Assembly (NCBI GenBank): GCA_002914805.1
Contig: JXTB01000128.1
Location: forward strand, 169,471-233,470
DNA from: Parasponia andersonii
Lineage: Eukaryota; Streptophyta; Magnoliopsida; Rosales; Cannabaceae
Length of the DNA stretch: 64,000 nucleotides
Direction: 5' to 3'
Shown here: positions 32,976-45,336 of the stretch, piece after piece
Layout: the number at the start of each line of letters is the position of its first letter
Numbering within the stretch: the stretch's first letter is position 1
Position numbers and translations under genes: made by a program
Notes under the pieces: model-generated
Database searches by the model: none
What the model was told of the DNA's origin: nothing
Seen by the model: the letters and a program-made list of their open reading frames with translations, nothing else

Positions 32976-34994
32976 AAAACTACTATATATTATAAAATCT
33001 AATATGTTGATCTATTTAGTATAAGAAATGGGTATACTAATACATAATATGAATGACAGAACGAACATAGTCTCATGCCCCTCCCACCCCTCATTTAAAA
33101 AAAAATGTACCCTAATTTATTTTATAAATTCAATTTTTTAATTTATTTGCGGTCTTAAATTTTTGTAATTATAGTGTTTGTCCCAATTTTTTATAATATA
33201 AATTCAATAATGCCCTTCATTTGGCCTCACAAATTTTTTATTTATTTATTTTTAAATTTTACTTATATTATTTTAAAATACTCAAATTGTCCTTACTTTT
33301 TATTGATAATTTTTCTTTGGACTCACTTTAAATACTCTTTCTAATTTCAGATTGGTCTATATTAACTAATGTGTTTCTAAATTAGTATTTTTAGATTTTT
33401 AGTGAGTTAGATATTAACAAATTATAAGTCCATTTGAAGAGAAAGGAAAAAAAAATATAGAGCAAAAAGGAAAAGTATTTAAAACAAATTTAGCTAAAAA
33501 CGTTTTGTGTATGCCCCCATTAAAAAGATTTCCTTGCTCTATAATTTTCTTCAGTGTAAACAAATATATAAACAATTACTTAGCTATAAAAAATACGAAT
33601 ATTTATTAAAGTGAAACGTAAAACAAACGTCATTTGATATAACCACTCATCACACTTTAGTCCTTCGGCTTTTGTTTAGAAATTTTGAACATTTGGGCTT
33701 CTTTCGCATCTTGTGAGAAAAAAAAATTGGGGCTATCGAATTATTTTCATACTTCCTAGCAAAATGGCCATATGTATCAGTTAGTATACCTATTCTAAAA
33801 CTTAACTTACTCAGTATAAAAACTAATAAATTTTATATATGAACTTAATCTAGTATATTGTTAATATCTCTAGTGTAAAAATTAACTTACTCATTATAAA
33901 AATTACTATATCAATATATAAATCATATCTAATATAAAAGTTTATATACGTCCAAATAACGAGAGATATGTAAAAAGTAGGTTTAATTACGCTTATTCCT
34001 AATCCTAAATAAAATATAACGACCCAAGGATCTATATGTAAATATAGCATCTATTTAGATACACTCGAATGACCCATTTTCATAATTAGAACATAATTAG
34101 AATGTATATAACCCTATTCCATTCAGTCATTTGGCTACAAAAGTGTCCAAAAAAAAATATGATTCTTATAATGAAATTTAAAAAGAAAGACATTTACTAT
34201 AATTACTCAACGCAATCTAAATTTTTAAAGATAATTTCAAGACCCAAAAATGAATTTTCTAGGACTACTTTCTAGAATGACTTTCTAGGATTAGTAATTT
34301 TCAATATGATGGTTATCAGTAGCAGTCATAATAATAACACAATTAGTCATTAGGTCATAATAAAAATAACTAGTCCTAGAAAGTCATTCCGAAAGTAATC
34401 CCAAAAAATCTATTTTGACACACAAAATTCTAGGTTTCTAATACTTTTACCTATAAAAACACAAAAAAAAACTCCAAAAATATAGAAGCCATGCTTTTTT
34501 CAAATTTCATACAATTTTTATTAGAAAAATATCGCTTAATTTTTTTTTTAAATATCATTTTTAAAATGACTACTGGTTACTAGTTATAAATACCTTTAGT
34601 GACTAGTTACAAGTTTCTGGAAACTGATTAAAATATTTAGAAAATTACCACTTTTCCTTCAAAATTAGTATTTTTTAAAGGCATTCAAAGTAACTGAATG
34701 AGTTATTTAGGTAAGGCAATTGAAGTACTTAAGGTAACTACTCTAGTTTATTTAAGTAACTTAATTGGTCATTTTTAGCACCTCTCCAATTGGTAAAAAG
34801 TTGTATTCATATAAATATTTTCAAAAATAGTATTTTCTAAATGAATTCAATTTTTCCTTTTCAAAATTTTACCATATCATATCAAATTTCCTCAATAACT
34901 TATTTGAATCACAGCTCCTAAATATGTTTCGATATGACCATGGACTTCTAAATAGGTTAAATATAGTAATAGTCCGTGAATTGTATTCATTTTA
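32976..34994. other. AT-rich decayed sequence left of G2
   Basis: No gene is supported. 33060-33540 has T-rich stretches punctuated by TGCCCTTCATTTGGCCTC and CAAATTGTCCTTACTT, suggestive of a decayed repeat. The ORF at 33850-34050 is AT-rich noise. Confidence 0.35.
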
Positions 34995-37900
34995 TGTAAT
35001 GACCCGACTTTTCAGACCGTTAATTACTTAAATTCTTAGTTTACTTGTTTAAAAAAGAAAATTTAGATGCTGAAAATTCCTGACAATTCTTTTTTTATAC
35101 TTTTATTTCTTTTTAAGAGAGTTATATTCATAACTAACCATTGACTTAATTTAATAATTTTGAAAACAAGTAAAATGTTTCTCGAGAATTAAGTAACCTT
35201 TATTTAAATTTGTTTATAAACTTTTTCTTTGGTTGATTTAAATAATGTACAATCATAAAGGGCTCCAGTTGAGGAAAGGAGTCACATACAGACCACTTAA
35301 GTCTCAAGCTCTCCTTAGACAGTTCAGGTCATTTTATAGAATCCTTTGAGTTTGGCATTTATTTAAATCAAAATATTTTCTCTTTAAGATCCTTTGAAAA
35401 ACATATGTTTAAACTTTACTCAATTGAAATACATTTCTAATTTCAATTTAATAAAACCCTGCATTATGAAATAAAATATCAAGTTATAAGTATGTTTTCA
35501 AATAATATCAAGCTTACATAATTGAAATCATTTATCTAATAATAAGAACATATGTGAAAGTAATTTTAATAGCGGTATTCCATTACTCATGTCTTGCATT
35601 CATCCCCACCTTGATTTCAACTAACCCATCAATTAAATTAGAGGTTTATTTCCTTTGGTATCTATAATATGGATACTCATAAAATGTGAGCTTTCGCTTA
35701 ATATGTACAATATAATTCTCACAAGATATTTTATTTATAAACGAGCAATCTTTTATGAAAGTTTGGTTATGCTGTTTTATGAAGTCATTTCTTTATGTTT
35801 TATTATAAGATATTGTATCATTATTTTATCTCATTCCTTATTACAAAGTCTTTTATCTTTCTTATAAGCCCTGGTGTACATACCGAATGCATACTACCGA
35901 ATGGGGAATAAGAGAAGCAACCCAACTGAAAAATACCCATGGTCATAATCTTAACATACTTTTCCTTGAGAATCTTCGCTTAAGGGAGGTTGGTCTTATT
36001 TTCCCTTAGATATCCTCACCTAGTGGCGGTGATATGACACCTTCAAATTCTTTATCTTATGAAGTCTTCTCTTAACATGAGTGGGTACATTTCAATTAAA
36101 AGCCCAAACTTATATTCCATTACCATAACATTTTCTTTGTTCAAGTATGCAAGTATTTTTACATGACAACATTGTAATGTAAGCAAACATCCTTTTTATA
36201 GCCTAGGAAATATATCTTTATAAGCGTACATTATACATAGGCCGCACAATAATAAAATAAAGACAAGTTAACACATGAAATAATTTTAAACATATCATAT
36301 TGCAAATATGAAATATTTTCAATCAATCCATACTATAGGTGAGATTGTACTTATCTCGTGATATAATTATCGTAGTTCCATTCGTTAATTACGTATATCT
36401 AGGTCAAAGTTTTACCCTGACGTATGCATACTCTATTTGTTAGAGGAAATTAAAATGGACTTATACCTTTTTTTAAACCTCTAATTACATAGTGGACTTA
36501 AGACCACTAAGATTTAGTCTTGATCAAATATAAAACTTAACATTTTAGAAAAAATGTCGTGTTATATTCATCGACAAATTTATACTTTCAATTTAGATGG
36601 ATGAGACTTAATTCTCCTTAACCTTAATCATAGTGATCTTTTTAATCTATCAATAATTTGGTTGTTGATTTTATTAATATCATCCTAAATCAATTAAGTT
36701 TCCTTAGTTACATTTCTTTTCATATATTACTTTGAATTATTCTTGATTAAGTACTTTATTCGTAAGTAAGGGTCATAATATACTAAGTGAGTTAAACACA
36801 CTAATAGCTATACAGATTTAAAATTTAAAATCATATTTGGACTAAATATTATTAGGTATTGATCACGCTTTTTAGGCCTATAACTAAACTTAGACTAAAT
36901 ACAATTAGAGGTATACATCATTTATTTCCTATAATTGATTCATATCTTAAACTTAAGTAAATCTTTTCTTATCCAAATTAGAGATATAAAATAAAGTTTT
37001 CTATTTATTCTTGTACCAGATTTCTAACCCAAAATTTCAAGTCTTATAATTTATATTTTTGCCCAAAATCTTAAGATTTCTAACATTTATGCCTTCCAAT
37101 GCTAAATATTGACTTATAGCTTATCTTTTTATTTAAGACTCTGCTTTTATTTATTTTTACACTTCAATATAGTCTTAAAACTGTCTAAAATAACTTTCTC
37201 ACATATTCAACCCATATTTTGTCAAAATTATACTTTTAACTCAAATACTCAAAGTTTTGGCATTTTAGTCCATTCAACTTTTGAATAAACATCTTTAATT
37301 TTTGGAAAGCATTTTTATGGGTAAAAATTTGTTCTTAAGGATCTAAGTCTAAATCATTTAACTTGGTTCATTTTCATGTATATTTTATTTTAGGGTCTTA
37401 TACTTAAAAATTTTTCACTATTATGTTTAGTCATTTTGATTTTACTGTTATTATTATTATTTAGCCTCAATTATTACGAAGTGTTCATATTTAAGGCTTA
37501 AGAAATTAACAAAATGAGCCTAAACATAAAATAAATTATATAACATCTAAAGTAAATTAAATATATTATTATCTATCTATTCTCTTATAGAATCTATTTT
37601 TTTTTTTAAAAAGTGGAGCTTAACTAATGACCACCACTTACTATAAATTTAAAGAAAAATAACATACATACACTCTACCAATGTTTGAACCCCTGACCCT
37701 CCAAACTCACACACACATCCCTCAAGCCTTGGACCAACTGAGTTAGCCCCAGTTGGCTTTTTTTTATAGAATCTATTTAAACACATAACAAGCAAGGTGA
37801 GGGAATATTTACCTTCCAAGCTTGAATCTTCTTTCTTGGAGGGTTTGGGAACTTTTCTAAGTATCAATATTTTACTTCCAAAATCTTTCCTTCTTCTTCC

Positions 37901-39019
37901 TTACATCTCCATCACAAAACTAGATGCTCACTTCTCTTGATTACAGTTTTTAATTTCTAGAGTCTTTATAGGAAAGCAAAGAAGATGGGTAAAATATTAT
38001 AACTCTTGTGGGTTTGGAAGAAAGTGAAGTAGAAAGAGTTTTTTTTTTTCTGTTTGAGAAAGGATAATTAGAAAAATGAAGATAGTTTTGTCTAAGTAAT
38101 TAGAAGGTTAAGTATAGATTTCTAATTGCCAAATGAAATATCTATTCATAGGCCATCCATAGGAGATATCCAATAATATATATTTTCAAATTCTATCTAA
38201 TAATCAAAGTACCATTATTACTGATTTTGTTAATATATCTTCTTTTCCTACTCCATTACCTTATCTTTTACTTTATTTTTCATTCATCCATTACTTTTGT
38301 CTCTAATCTTTCTTCTTTTTTAATTATTTGGAATCTAATACGAATAGCTCCCAAAGAAAGTCTTCAATATATCATTCTTTTTCATACCTTTTGAATTATT
38401 TTAGAGACAAAAGCTACTTATTAGTTTTGTCTATGTCTTCGACTTTGAATTATGGCCGCTAATTTCTAAAGAACATTTCCATTATCATTTTCTTTTTCCT
38501 ACCTTTTTAGAATTACCCTATAATTTTATCCCTTTCCTATTCTATTCCACTAATTTATAGTTATTACCTTCCTAAGATAAAACTTCACTAGTCTTCATCT
38601 TTTTCTACAACTTATTTTCCACCCTTAGATTGATTTGTCCATGTAATTCTTTGTATACTTAAATCTTAGCCATTCAAATTATGGCATGATACTATTTTGA
38701 TGCAACCATTAACTTTAGATTATAAAATGTAACAATTTTTAATATGACCTAAATATATCACATTCTTAATTAGGTTATATTGATGCATATAATATAATCT
38801 TTGTAGAATTAATTTATTGTTAAGGAAAACTAACTTAGAATTTCTAAGTTAAAACAAAGAATAACTATGGTTTTCTCACATAATAAAATTTAATTTTAAA
38901 ATAATACTATACACTTAATTTCAAGGATTTGCGAACATAAACTTATTAATATTCGATACTAAGTCTATTAATAATAATTCTACTAAGGTTGCAAGTTTAG
39001 GGATTCCTAAGGGGTTACA
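34995..39019 (-). mobile_element. G2 3' LTR, 4025 bp including a SINE
   Basis: Homologous to 52315-55246 plus 63883-64000. The low edge TGTAATGACCCG (34995) and high edge GGGGTTACA (39019) form TG..CA ends on the minus strand, and the high edge touches the polypurine tract. Without the SINE and one target duplication it is about 3.85 kb, long for this group. It contains the block TACCGAATG..ACTACCGAATGG (about 35880-35905) and is otherwise non-coding. The ORFs at 35655 and 37649 are not genes. Confidence 0.93.
37600..37764 (-). mobile_element. SINE in the G2 3' LTR, with target duplication and empty site
   Basis: Flanked by TATAGAATCTATTT at 37586-37599 and 37765-37778. The G2 5' LTR has a single TTATAGAATCTATTTAAACA at 54901-54920, the empty site. 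On the minus strand the head contains box A-like GGCTAACTCAGTTGGTCC and box B-like GGGGTTCAAACATTGG. The tail reads GCTCCACTTTTTAAAAAAA. Body about 165 bp. The 72-codon ORF over it (37649-37867) is spurious. Confidence 0.93.
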
Positions 39020-39031
39020 ATCTCCCCTACT
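39020..39031 (-). promoter_or_regulatory. G2 polypurine tract
   Basis: The minus strand reads AGTAGGGGAGAT directly before the LTR start TGTAACCCC. This is the plus-strand cDNA primer site of the element. Confidence 0.88.
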
Positions 39032-39079
39032 TATAAAATTTGCATCCTAGAACATTAGAATAATTTTTGGTACTTTTCT

Positions 39080-40340
39080 TTTATCTCATCTTTTTATTCC
39101 CAAGTAGTCTCTTCGATCTTGGGGTTTTACCACAATACCTTAACTAAAGGTATGGTCTTGTTTCTTAGGGTCTTTTCTTCGCGAGCCAAAATCTTCACCA
39201 GTTTTTTCTCGTATTTCAAGTCCTCGTGAACTTCAACAGGTTCATGTTTCAAAACATGTGAGGAGTTCGCGATGTATTTCTTTAACATGGACATGTGGAA
39301 CATGTTATGCACTGATGCTAGTTCAGGCAGTAAATCCAACTTATAGGCTACTTTGCCAATTCGTTCTAAAATTTCGAATGGTCTGATGTATCTGGGACTC
39401 AATTTTTCTCTTTTTCCAAAACGCATTACTCCTTTTATTAGTGCTATTTTGAGAAAAACTATGTCTCCCACTTGGAATTTTAATGGAGTTCTCCACTTGT
39501 CTGCATAGCTTTTTTGCTTACTCTAGGTAGTTTCCATCCTTTTCCTGGTTTTTTGTACAACTTCAGTGGTTTCCTTTATGAAATCAGTGGTTTCTAAATA
39601 TTTCTTCTCAGGTTCAAACTAATGGATTGGGAATCTGTATCTTCTCCCATAAAGTGCTTCATAAGGTGTTGCCTTGATAGAGGCTTGGTAGCTACTATTG
39701 TAAGAGAACTCTATCAATAGAAGCTCCTTATTCCATGCTCCTTTCAAGTCCATGATGCATGCCCTATGCATATTCTCTAAAGTTTGGATGGTTCGTTCTG
39801 ACTGCCCGTTAGTTTGAGGATGGAAAGCCATGCAAAAATTTAGCTTTGTACCTAATGCTTGTTAGATTTTTCTCCAAAAAGTGGAAGTGAATTGACTGTC
39901 GCGATCAGAAATGATCTGTTGTGATATTCATTTAGTCTGACTATCTCAGCCACGTATAATTCAGCTAACTTTTCCAATGAGTAAGTACTGTTTATTGGTA
40001 AAAAGTGTGTTGATATAGTTAGTCGATCCACAATCACGCATATTGCATCCTATCCTTCCGGCATTCTTGGTAATCCAGCCACAAAATCTATAACAATTTT
40101 TTCCCATTTCCACTCTGGAATTTCAATTGGTTGCAATTCTCTAGCAGGCTGCTTGTGTTCAACTTTGACTTTTTTATACGTCAAGCACCTTTGTGCGTAC
40201 TTAGCAATATTGATTTTCATTCCATTCTACCAAAAGTGTTCCTTTAGATCCTTATACATCTTTGTCTCACTAGAATAGACAGAATAAGAGGTCTCGTATG
40301 CCTCAGAATGGATCTAATTCCTTATTTTGGTATCATTAGG
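39080..40340 (-). pseudogene. G2 integrase with chromodomain-like C-terminus
   Basis: Minus-strand segments in order: zinc-binding region (about 40340-40190), core start MIVDRLTISTHFLPINSTYS (40037 downward), then MAFHPQTNGQSERTIQTLEN, EFSYNSSYQASIKATPYEAL and YGRRYRFPIH (39831-39619). Then comes the GPY/F region GDIVFLKIALIKGVMRFGKR, LSPRYIRPFEILERIGKVAY and KLDLLPELASVHNMFHMSML (39471-39127). It ends in VHEDLKYEKKLVKILAREEK, LRNKTIPLVKVLW, the pattern of the chromodomain-like tail of plant chromoviruses, which directs insertion into chromatin. The core Asp before the HPQTNGQ motif lies in a frameshifted stretch (39840-39900). Confidence 0.9.
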
Positions 40341-40599
40341 TATGCGTAATCTACCATTCAGTTTGAGAATTCTGACAGAAGAGAGATTGAACTCAGTCTA
40401 TTTTCCTTGCGCAATGCCTTCCTTAATTCGTATTAAGAAAGGATCGAGCTCTTGGGTTTCCTTCATGTTCTCAAAAATGTTTGGTTTAAGAGTTAATATA
40501 GACAATTTACCTATTATTAACTCTAAACCAACGTTGTTTGTATCTTCTTGTAAGGGCTTAGTTTAGGCTTTTATTGACATCAGAGTTGAAGTCATTTTT

Positions 40600-41102
40600 C
40601 TGCTTAGCGCATCTGCAGCCTTATTTGCCTTACCTGGGTGGTATAGGATTTCATAATCATAATCCTTCACTAACTTAAGCTATCTATGCTACCTCATGTT
40701 CAACTCTTTCTGAGTGAATACATACTTCAAGCTTTTATAGTTAGTGTAAATTTGACATTGAGCCCCGTATAAGTAGTGTTGCCAAAGTTTGAGAGTGAAT
40801 ACTACAGCAACAATTTCTAGATCATGAGTAGGGTAGTTTTTCTCATGCTCCTTTAGTTGTCGAGAACCATACGCCACGACGTTTCTATTTTAGATTAGTA
40901 CTGCTCCTAGTTCCAGCTTCGATGCATTACTATAATTGTCGAATTGTCCTTCATTTGATGGGATGGTAAGTATAGGTACACTAGTAAGCCTATTCTTCAA
41001 CTCTTGGAAATGTTCTTCACACTTCTCCGTCTGTTCGTATTTCTTCCCCATTTTTTGTAAGGGTCGTAAAGGGTACAGTGAGCTTTGAAAATCCTTCTCC
41101 AA
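40600..41102 (-). pseudogene. G2 RNase H remnant
   Basis: Two minus-strand open segments. 41102-40890 ends in PILTIPSNEGQFDNYSNASK, LELGAVLI, where the family has YTDAS; the catalytic Asp is Asn. 40877-40689 reads [65 protein letters not shown] is NYKSL, so a second acidic residue is also lost. The separation is a single stop at about 40887. Confidence 0.88.
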
Positions 41103-41104
41103 GT

Positions 41105-41850
41105 CTTTAGTAATAGCCGGCTAATCCCAAAAAGCTCCTCACTTCAGTCACAGTTTTGTGTGCTAGCCAATTGTTAACTGCCTCTATCTTGGAAAGATCT
41201 ATGGCAACTCCTTCTTTTGCAACCATATGTCCTAAGAAATGGACTCAGTCTAGCCATAATTTACAGTTGGAGAATTTGGCATAGAGGCAATATTCTCTTA
41301 ACTTCTGCAATAGGAGTTTGAGGTGTTGTTCATGTTTCTCTTGAGACCTTAAATAAATCAAGATGTCATCGATAAAGACTATGACAAATTTATCTAAGTA
41401 TTACTTGAACACTCTATTCATTAGGTCTATAAATGCCGTAGGAGAATTGGTTAGCTCAAAAGGCATCACTAAGAACTCATAATGCCCATATTGCATTCAA
41501 AAGGTAGACTTCAGAATATCACTCTCTTTAATTCTCAGTGGATGATAGTGCAATCACAAATTAATCTTTGAGAAAACTGAAACTCTTTTTAGTTGATCGA
41601 ACAAGTTATCTATCCTTGGCAAAGGATATTTATTCTTTATGGTCACCTTATTCAATTCTCTATAGTCGATGCACATTCTAAATTTTCCATCCTTCTTCTT
41701 CATAAATGACACAAGTGCACCCCATGGTGAGTGGCTTGGTTGGATGAAACCCTTGTCTAATAACTCTTGTAGTTGGGTTTGTAGCTCCTTAAGCTCAGCA
41801 GGTGCTATTCTATAAGGTGTTTTGGAAATAGGGACAGTACCGAACAGTAG
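41105..41850 (-). pseudogene. G2 reverse transcriptase remnant
   Basis: No long open frame is left, but one minus-strand frame reads through most of the domain. [60 protein letters not shown] and [20 protein letters not shown] are followed by a stop where the family has R. Then come [11 protein letters not shown] and the active site [20 protein letters not shown], followed by [12 protein letters not shown]. Most stops are TGA or TAG at positions expected to be CGA, TGG or CAG. The FIDD active-site motif itself is preserved. Confidence 0.87.
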
Positions 41851-41896
41851 TTCGATCTCGAAGGAAATTTCTTACTCTGGCAGTAATCCTAGCAGA

Positions 41897-42641
41897 TCAC
41901 TCCTTAACGATGATCACATCATTCGGCCTCTTCTTTTCTTCTTTACTCTTATCTAGAATATTAGCTAGATATCTGAGTAACCTATTACTCAACATTTTCT
42001 TTGCTTGCATTACTGAGATCATCACTCGAGGTTGCTTCTTAGCAGCTCTATTATAAGTGAACTTTTTTTCTCCTCGAGGTTTGAACATGATCCTTCGACT
42101 TCGACATTTAATATTAGCATTATACTTTCCCAAGAAGTCCATTCCTAGAATTAGATCATAATCAATCATTCCTAGGATGACTAGGTCAGCATACAATTTG
42201 CTAGCAGCTATAATTATTGGAACACGTCTTATCCAATAATTCGTTGTAAAAGTTTCTCCTAAAGGTAGAGATACATTTAGAGTTCTAGTCATTCTACCAA
42301 TATTCCAAGCTATTCTTTTGGCAAACACATATGACACAAAACAATACATAGCACCAAAATTAAACAAGATATATGCAGTTTGAGTGGCAATAGACAGTTG
42401 ACCTATGACCATATTAGAGGTTCCCATATTTGTATCCTGCCTCGTAAAGGTGTAAACTTGGGCAGTGATTTCTGGAGGTACTTTTAATCTTCCTTGATCG
42501 ATCTGGGGTCCTTCAAGTTTGTTCTACATGTTGTGAATTTGAGGTCCTTATGGCTTAGACATGGTTGGTAGGTTATCCTCATTTTGTTTACCGTAGCAGT
42601 TCTTGGCATAATAACCCTCCATGCCATAGAGGTAGCAGGTG
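41897..42641 (-). pseudogene. G2 zinc knuckle end and aspartic protease
   Basis: From 42641 downward the second half of a CCHC zinc knuckle is readable (CYLYGMEGYYAKNC), with one Cys and the His already substituted. The protease is open from 42427 to 41897 (176 codons): ILFNFGAMYCFVS in place of LFDSGATHSFIS, with the catalytic Asp changed to Asn, then LYADLVILGMIDYDLILGMD, FLGKYNANIKCRSRRIMFKP. The start of this segment is where G3 was inserted. The first half of the knuckle is on the other side of G3 at about 50096-50135. Confidence 0.85.
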
Positions 42642-43043
42642 TTTATGTAACATTCTCCAAATTCCACATACGTACATAAGGATACTTGCATAAATATTTA
42701 GTAAGATCGGGAGACGTTACTTGACTTGGAACTGATGAAATAGAGAAAAATTTAAAACTTTTAAACTTTCTGGGAGAAAAAGAGAAATTCCACTCATAAT
42801 TATATATACTCCAATGTATACATACATATACCCTCATAAAGTGGGCCTCTCATAAAATATATATAATATACACACTCAAAATCAATACAAAATACTCTGT
42901 CAGAAAACTACAGCGTCAAAATGCTCATATACACAAGCCGTGGTCAGAAAGTTAGCGCTCCTCCTCCGATCTCAAATATTAGCAATACCCTTTGCATGAT
43001 AAGAATATGGGTGAGTGTGAAACTCAGTAAGTAACGTATGTAG

Positions 43044-44493
43044 TGTTGGGATTTTTGCCCTAAAAAGCAGATTTCTAATTTTACCCATTTGATATTGGTT
43101 GAATAATTTAGCAGTTAAAGTTTCTTAGTCCATTTTTCAAAACTAATGTTTAATATAGGACTTGGTTTAAATATAGTATTTCAATTATTTATCTTTGGTT
43201 GAAAGATTGTCGACTAAATTATTGAATTTTCTTCTAGAAAAGTTTTACTTGAATGATTTATAATCCACAGACTTTCTTACTTGATCTTTACGTCCTGTGT
43301 GCCTTTATTGTCTAATTTTATATACATGAGATGTATAATATTATAGTGTTAGCACTTTGGCTTTAGACAATAATTGTTTTGATTATAGTACCATGTTTAT
43401 TATAGTATGTCATAATTTCTTAAATTAGCTCATTCTCTTTAAGTCGAATAATTGGATATACATAATTGATTTTATGGTTACCAAATAAGTTAGATAACTG
43501 GGTAAAATCAGGATCCCTAAATTTTAAAAGATTGAGTGGGAGCGGGGATGAGATATCCATGGTCTCCATCATTGGTTCAATGGCTCTAAAGATATGCCTC
43601 GCCTCAGAATCTTGCTGAGCTCCCGTAGGAAGGTTTTCATCTGGGTATTACTGGTATTGAGTCTCTTAGGATAAATTTGTGAGTGGACTTTACGTACTGA
43701 TCTCCCGTAGGAGACTGTATTGTTTAAGAAAGCTTGTACATTGAAATGATGGTTACACACTCAATATAGGATGCTATTAACCTCCCGTAGGAGCTATGTT
43801 AGTAATTCTATGGACCGATAAAGAGGGTAATTAGCAAACTGGAATATGAGATATTTATCTTTTTGTCTAAAGTGAATTGTTCACATTTAACTTGTAGATT
43901 CACATGATTACTCATAGGTAACTTGTGATCTATGGCAGTTAAAACACCTTGAATATTTGTGACAATATTAGGGATTCTTACACAAGCATTTTATCTTGAT
44001 AGATTTAATGTTAAGTATTCTAAATTCTTTTATATTCTGATAAACTAGCAAACTTAGTTGAGTACTAGGAGGATCATAATTTGCATACTTGTCCATAGTT
44101 TATTCTCAGTTTTCAAATGACTAATAAGAGCATAATACATAATCTTCTTGTTTGATTATATGTCATAACATTTATGTTTTCTTATTTTACTCTAAATGTA
44201 CTCCAATATTTTGCACGAATTGTCTACTGATTTTAAATTACTTACTTTGATTGATAAATTACAAGAGTTGGTGATTTTGTCAAAGTTCATTCCTGATAAT
44301 TAATACCCTTGTTGAGGTATTTATTATCTTACTTAAGATATTGAACACCCTTGTTGAGGCATTTATTATCTTAGTTCAAAATTAAATCGAAACAAAGATG
44401 TTTGTATTCGATTATATTTTTCCTATGTGTTTAATTGAGAATTAAACCTACAAAATTTAGTTGTGAATTGAATTCATTAAATTCGATTATGAA
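43044..44493 (+). other. C2 5' region: 42-bp LTR stub and unidentified leader
   Basis: The first 42 bp equal the 3' LTR start, ending in AATTTTACC. The following 1.4 kb shares nothing with the 3' LTR, has no long frame and shows no primer-binding site I recognise. Three copies of CTCCCGTAGGA(G/A) lie at about 43620, 43703 and 43783. ORFs on the minus strand here (43569-43760) have no support. The sequence may be leader and former gag. Confidence 0.55.
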
Positions 44494-45336
44494 TTGGATT
44501 TATTTTATGATTTTTGTCTAATTGGGAATCTTATTATTTTGCAGTTTGAGGAAATATTGTTTCATAGGATGGACAAGGTTTCCAGAAAGAGGAAAGAGAC
44601 AAAGGAATACAGTACAAGGAGTAAAACGAGGACATTTATGGAGACATCTCAGCGTTCAAAGGGTTTGAACAAAAATCAACATGAGGATACCTCTACTGAA
44701 AAGAGGTCAAGAGTTTCTCCGGTAGTTAGGTTGTTTGGGAGGCCAAGAAATTTACTCTCTGCTGAGGATAGAAGAGATTTATGGCTAGTAGACTCAGGAT
44801 CTAGTGTCAATATCTGCAACGACAAGAAATTGTTCATTAAACCAAATCAATTAAATGATGTTGGTCGTGATGTGGAAGTTATAAACAATCGAAGAGTTCG
44901 AATAAAGGGCATGGGTGATGCTTATCTCAAGATCAATGATAGCTCCATGATCTTGAAAGATTGCTATTACATACCGGAATTTAGTTTGAATGCTCTTTCG
45001 GTATCGAAGATGCTTAAAGAAGGCTATCTCTTCGAGTTTGACAAGAAGGTAAAAGTCTTCTATAATAATCTATTGTACTATGTGGGAGAAATACAGAATG
45101 GACTTTATGTCCTAACCCCAAAGCCACAAAGTACATCATCTTCAATCATGAGCATTACTACACTCCAAGATATAGTGAATGACATTAGGAAAGAGCGCAA
45201 CACCATCTATTGGCACAAGCGACTCAGACACATGCCATGCTCAGAAATTCGCAGACTTATAGAGTTGAGTCACTTGCCTAAAGTAGACATCTGCAACGAC
45301 ATAAATTGTGAGGATTGCAAGAAGCTTGTAAAGTAA
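44494..45336 (+). CDS. C2 protease and GAG-pre-integrase polyprotein fragment
   Basis: An open frame of 280 codons. The start is uncertain: the in-frame Met at residue 26 (RMDKVSRKRK), opening a Lys/Arg-rich stretch, is an alternative. Residues about 90-110 read RRDLWLVDSGSSVNICNDKK, the copia retropepsin motif with the catalytic DSG intact. Next is CYYIPEFSLNALSVSKMLKE, then the zinc-binding pre-integrase region TIYWHKRLRHMPCSEIRRLI and ICNDINCEDCKKLVK (HHCC-type: H..H..C..C) ending at a stop at 45334-45336. No Gag core or zinc knuckle precedes it. Integrase continues after the stop. Confidence 0.75.
   Translation: MDLFYDFCLIGNLIILQFEEILFHRMDKVSRKRKETKEYSTRSKTRTFMETSQRSKGLNKNQHEDTSTEKRSRVSPVVRLFGRPRNLLSAEDRRDLWLVDSGSSVNICNDKKLFIKPNQLNDVGRDVEVINNRRVRIKGMGDAYLKINDSSMILKDCYYIPEFSLNALSVSKMLKEGYLFEFDKKVKVFYNNLLYYVGEIQNGLYVLTPKPQSTSSSIMSITTLQDIVNDIRKERNTIYWHKRLRHMPCSEIRRLIELSHLPKVDICNDINCEDCKKLVK

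Noticed and set aside
31520..34640. Recurrent TAGTAACTAG/GTTACTAGTTA words as a large inverted repeat
   Set aside because: Only short palindromic words are shared between about 31600 and 34600; flanking sequence does not pair.
37649..37867. 72-codon minus-strand ORF
   Set aside because: Spans the SINE head and flanking LTR; no protein family, and the SINE insertion created it.
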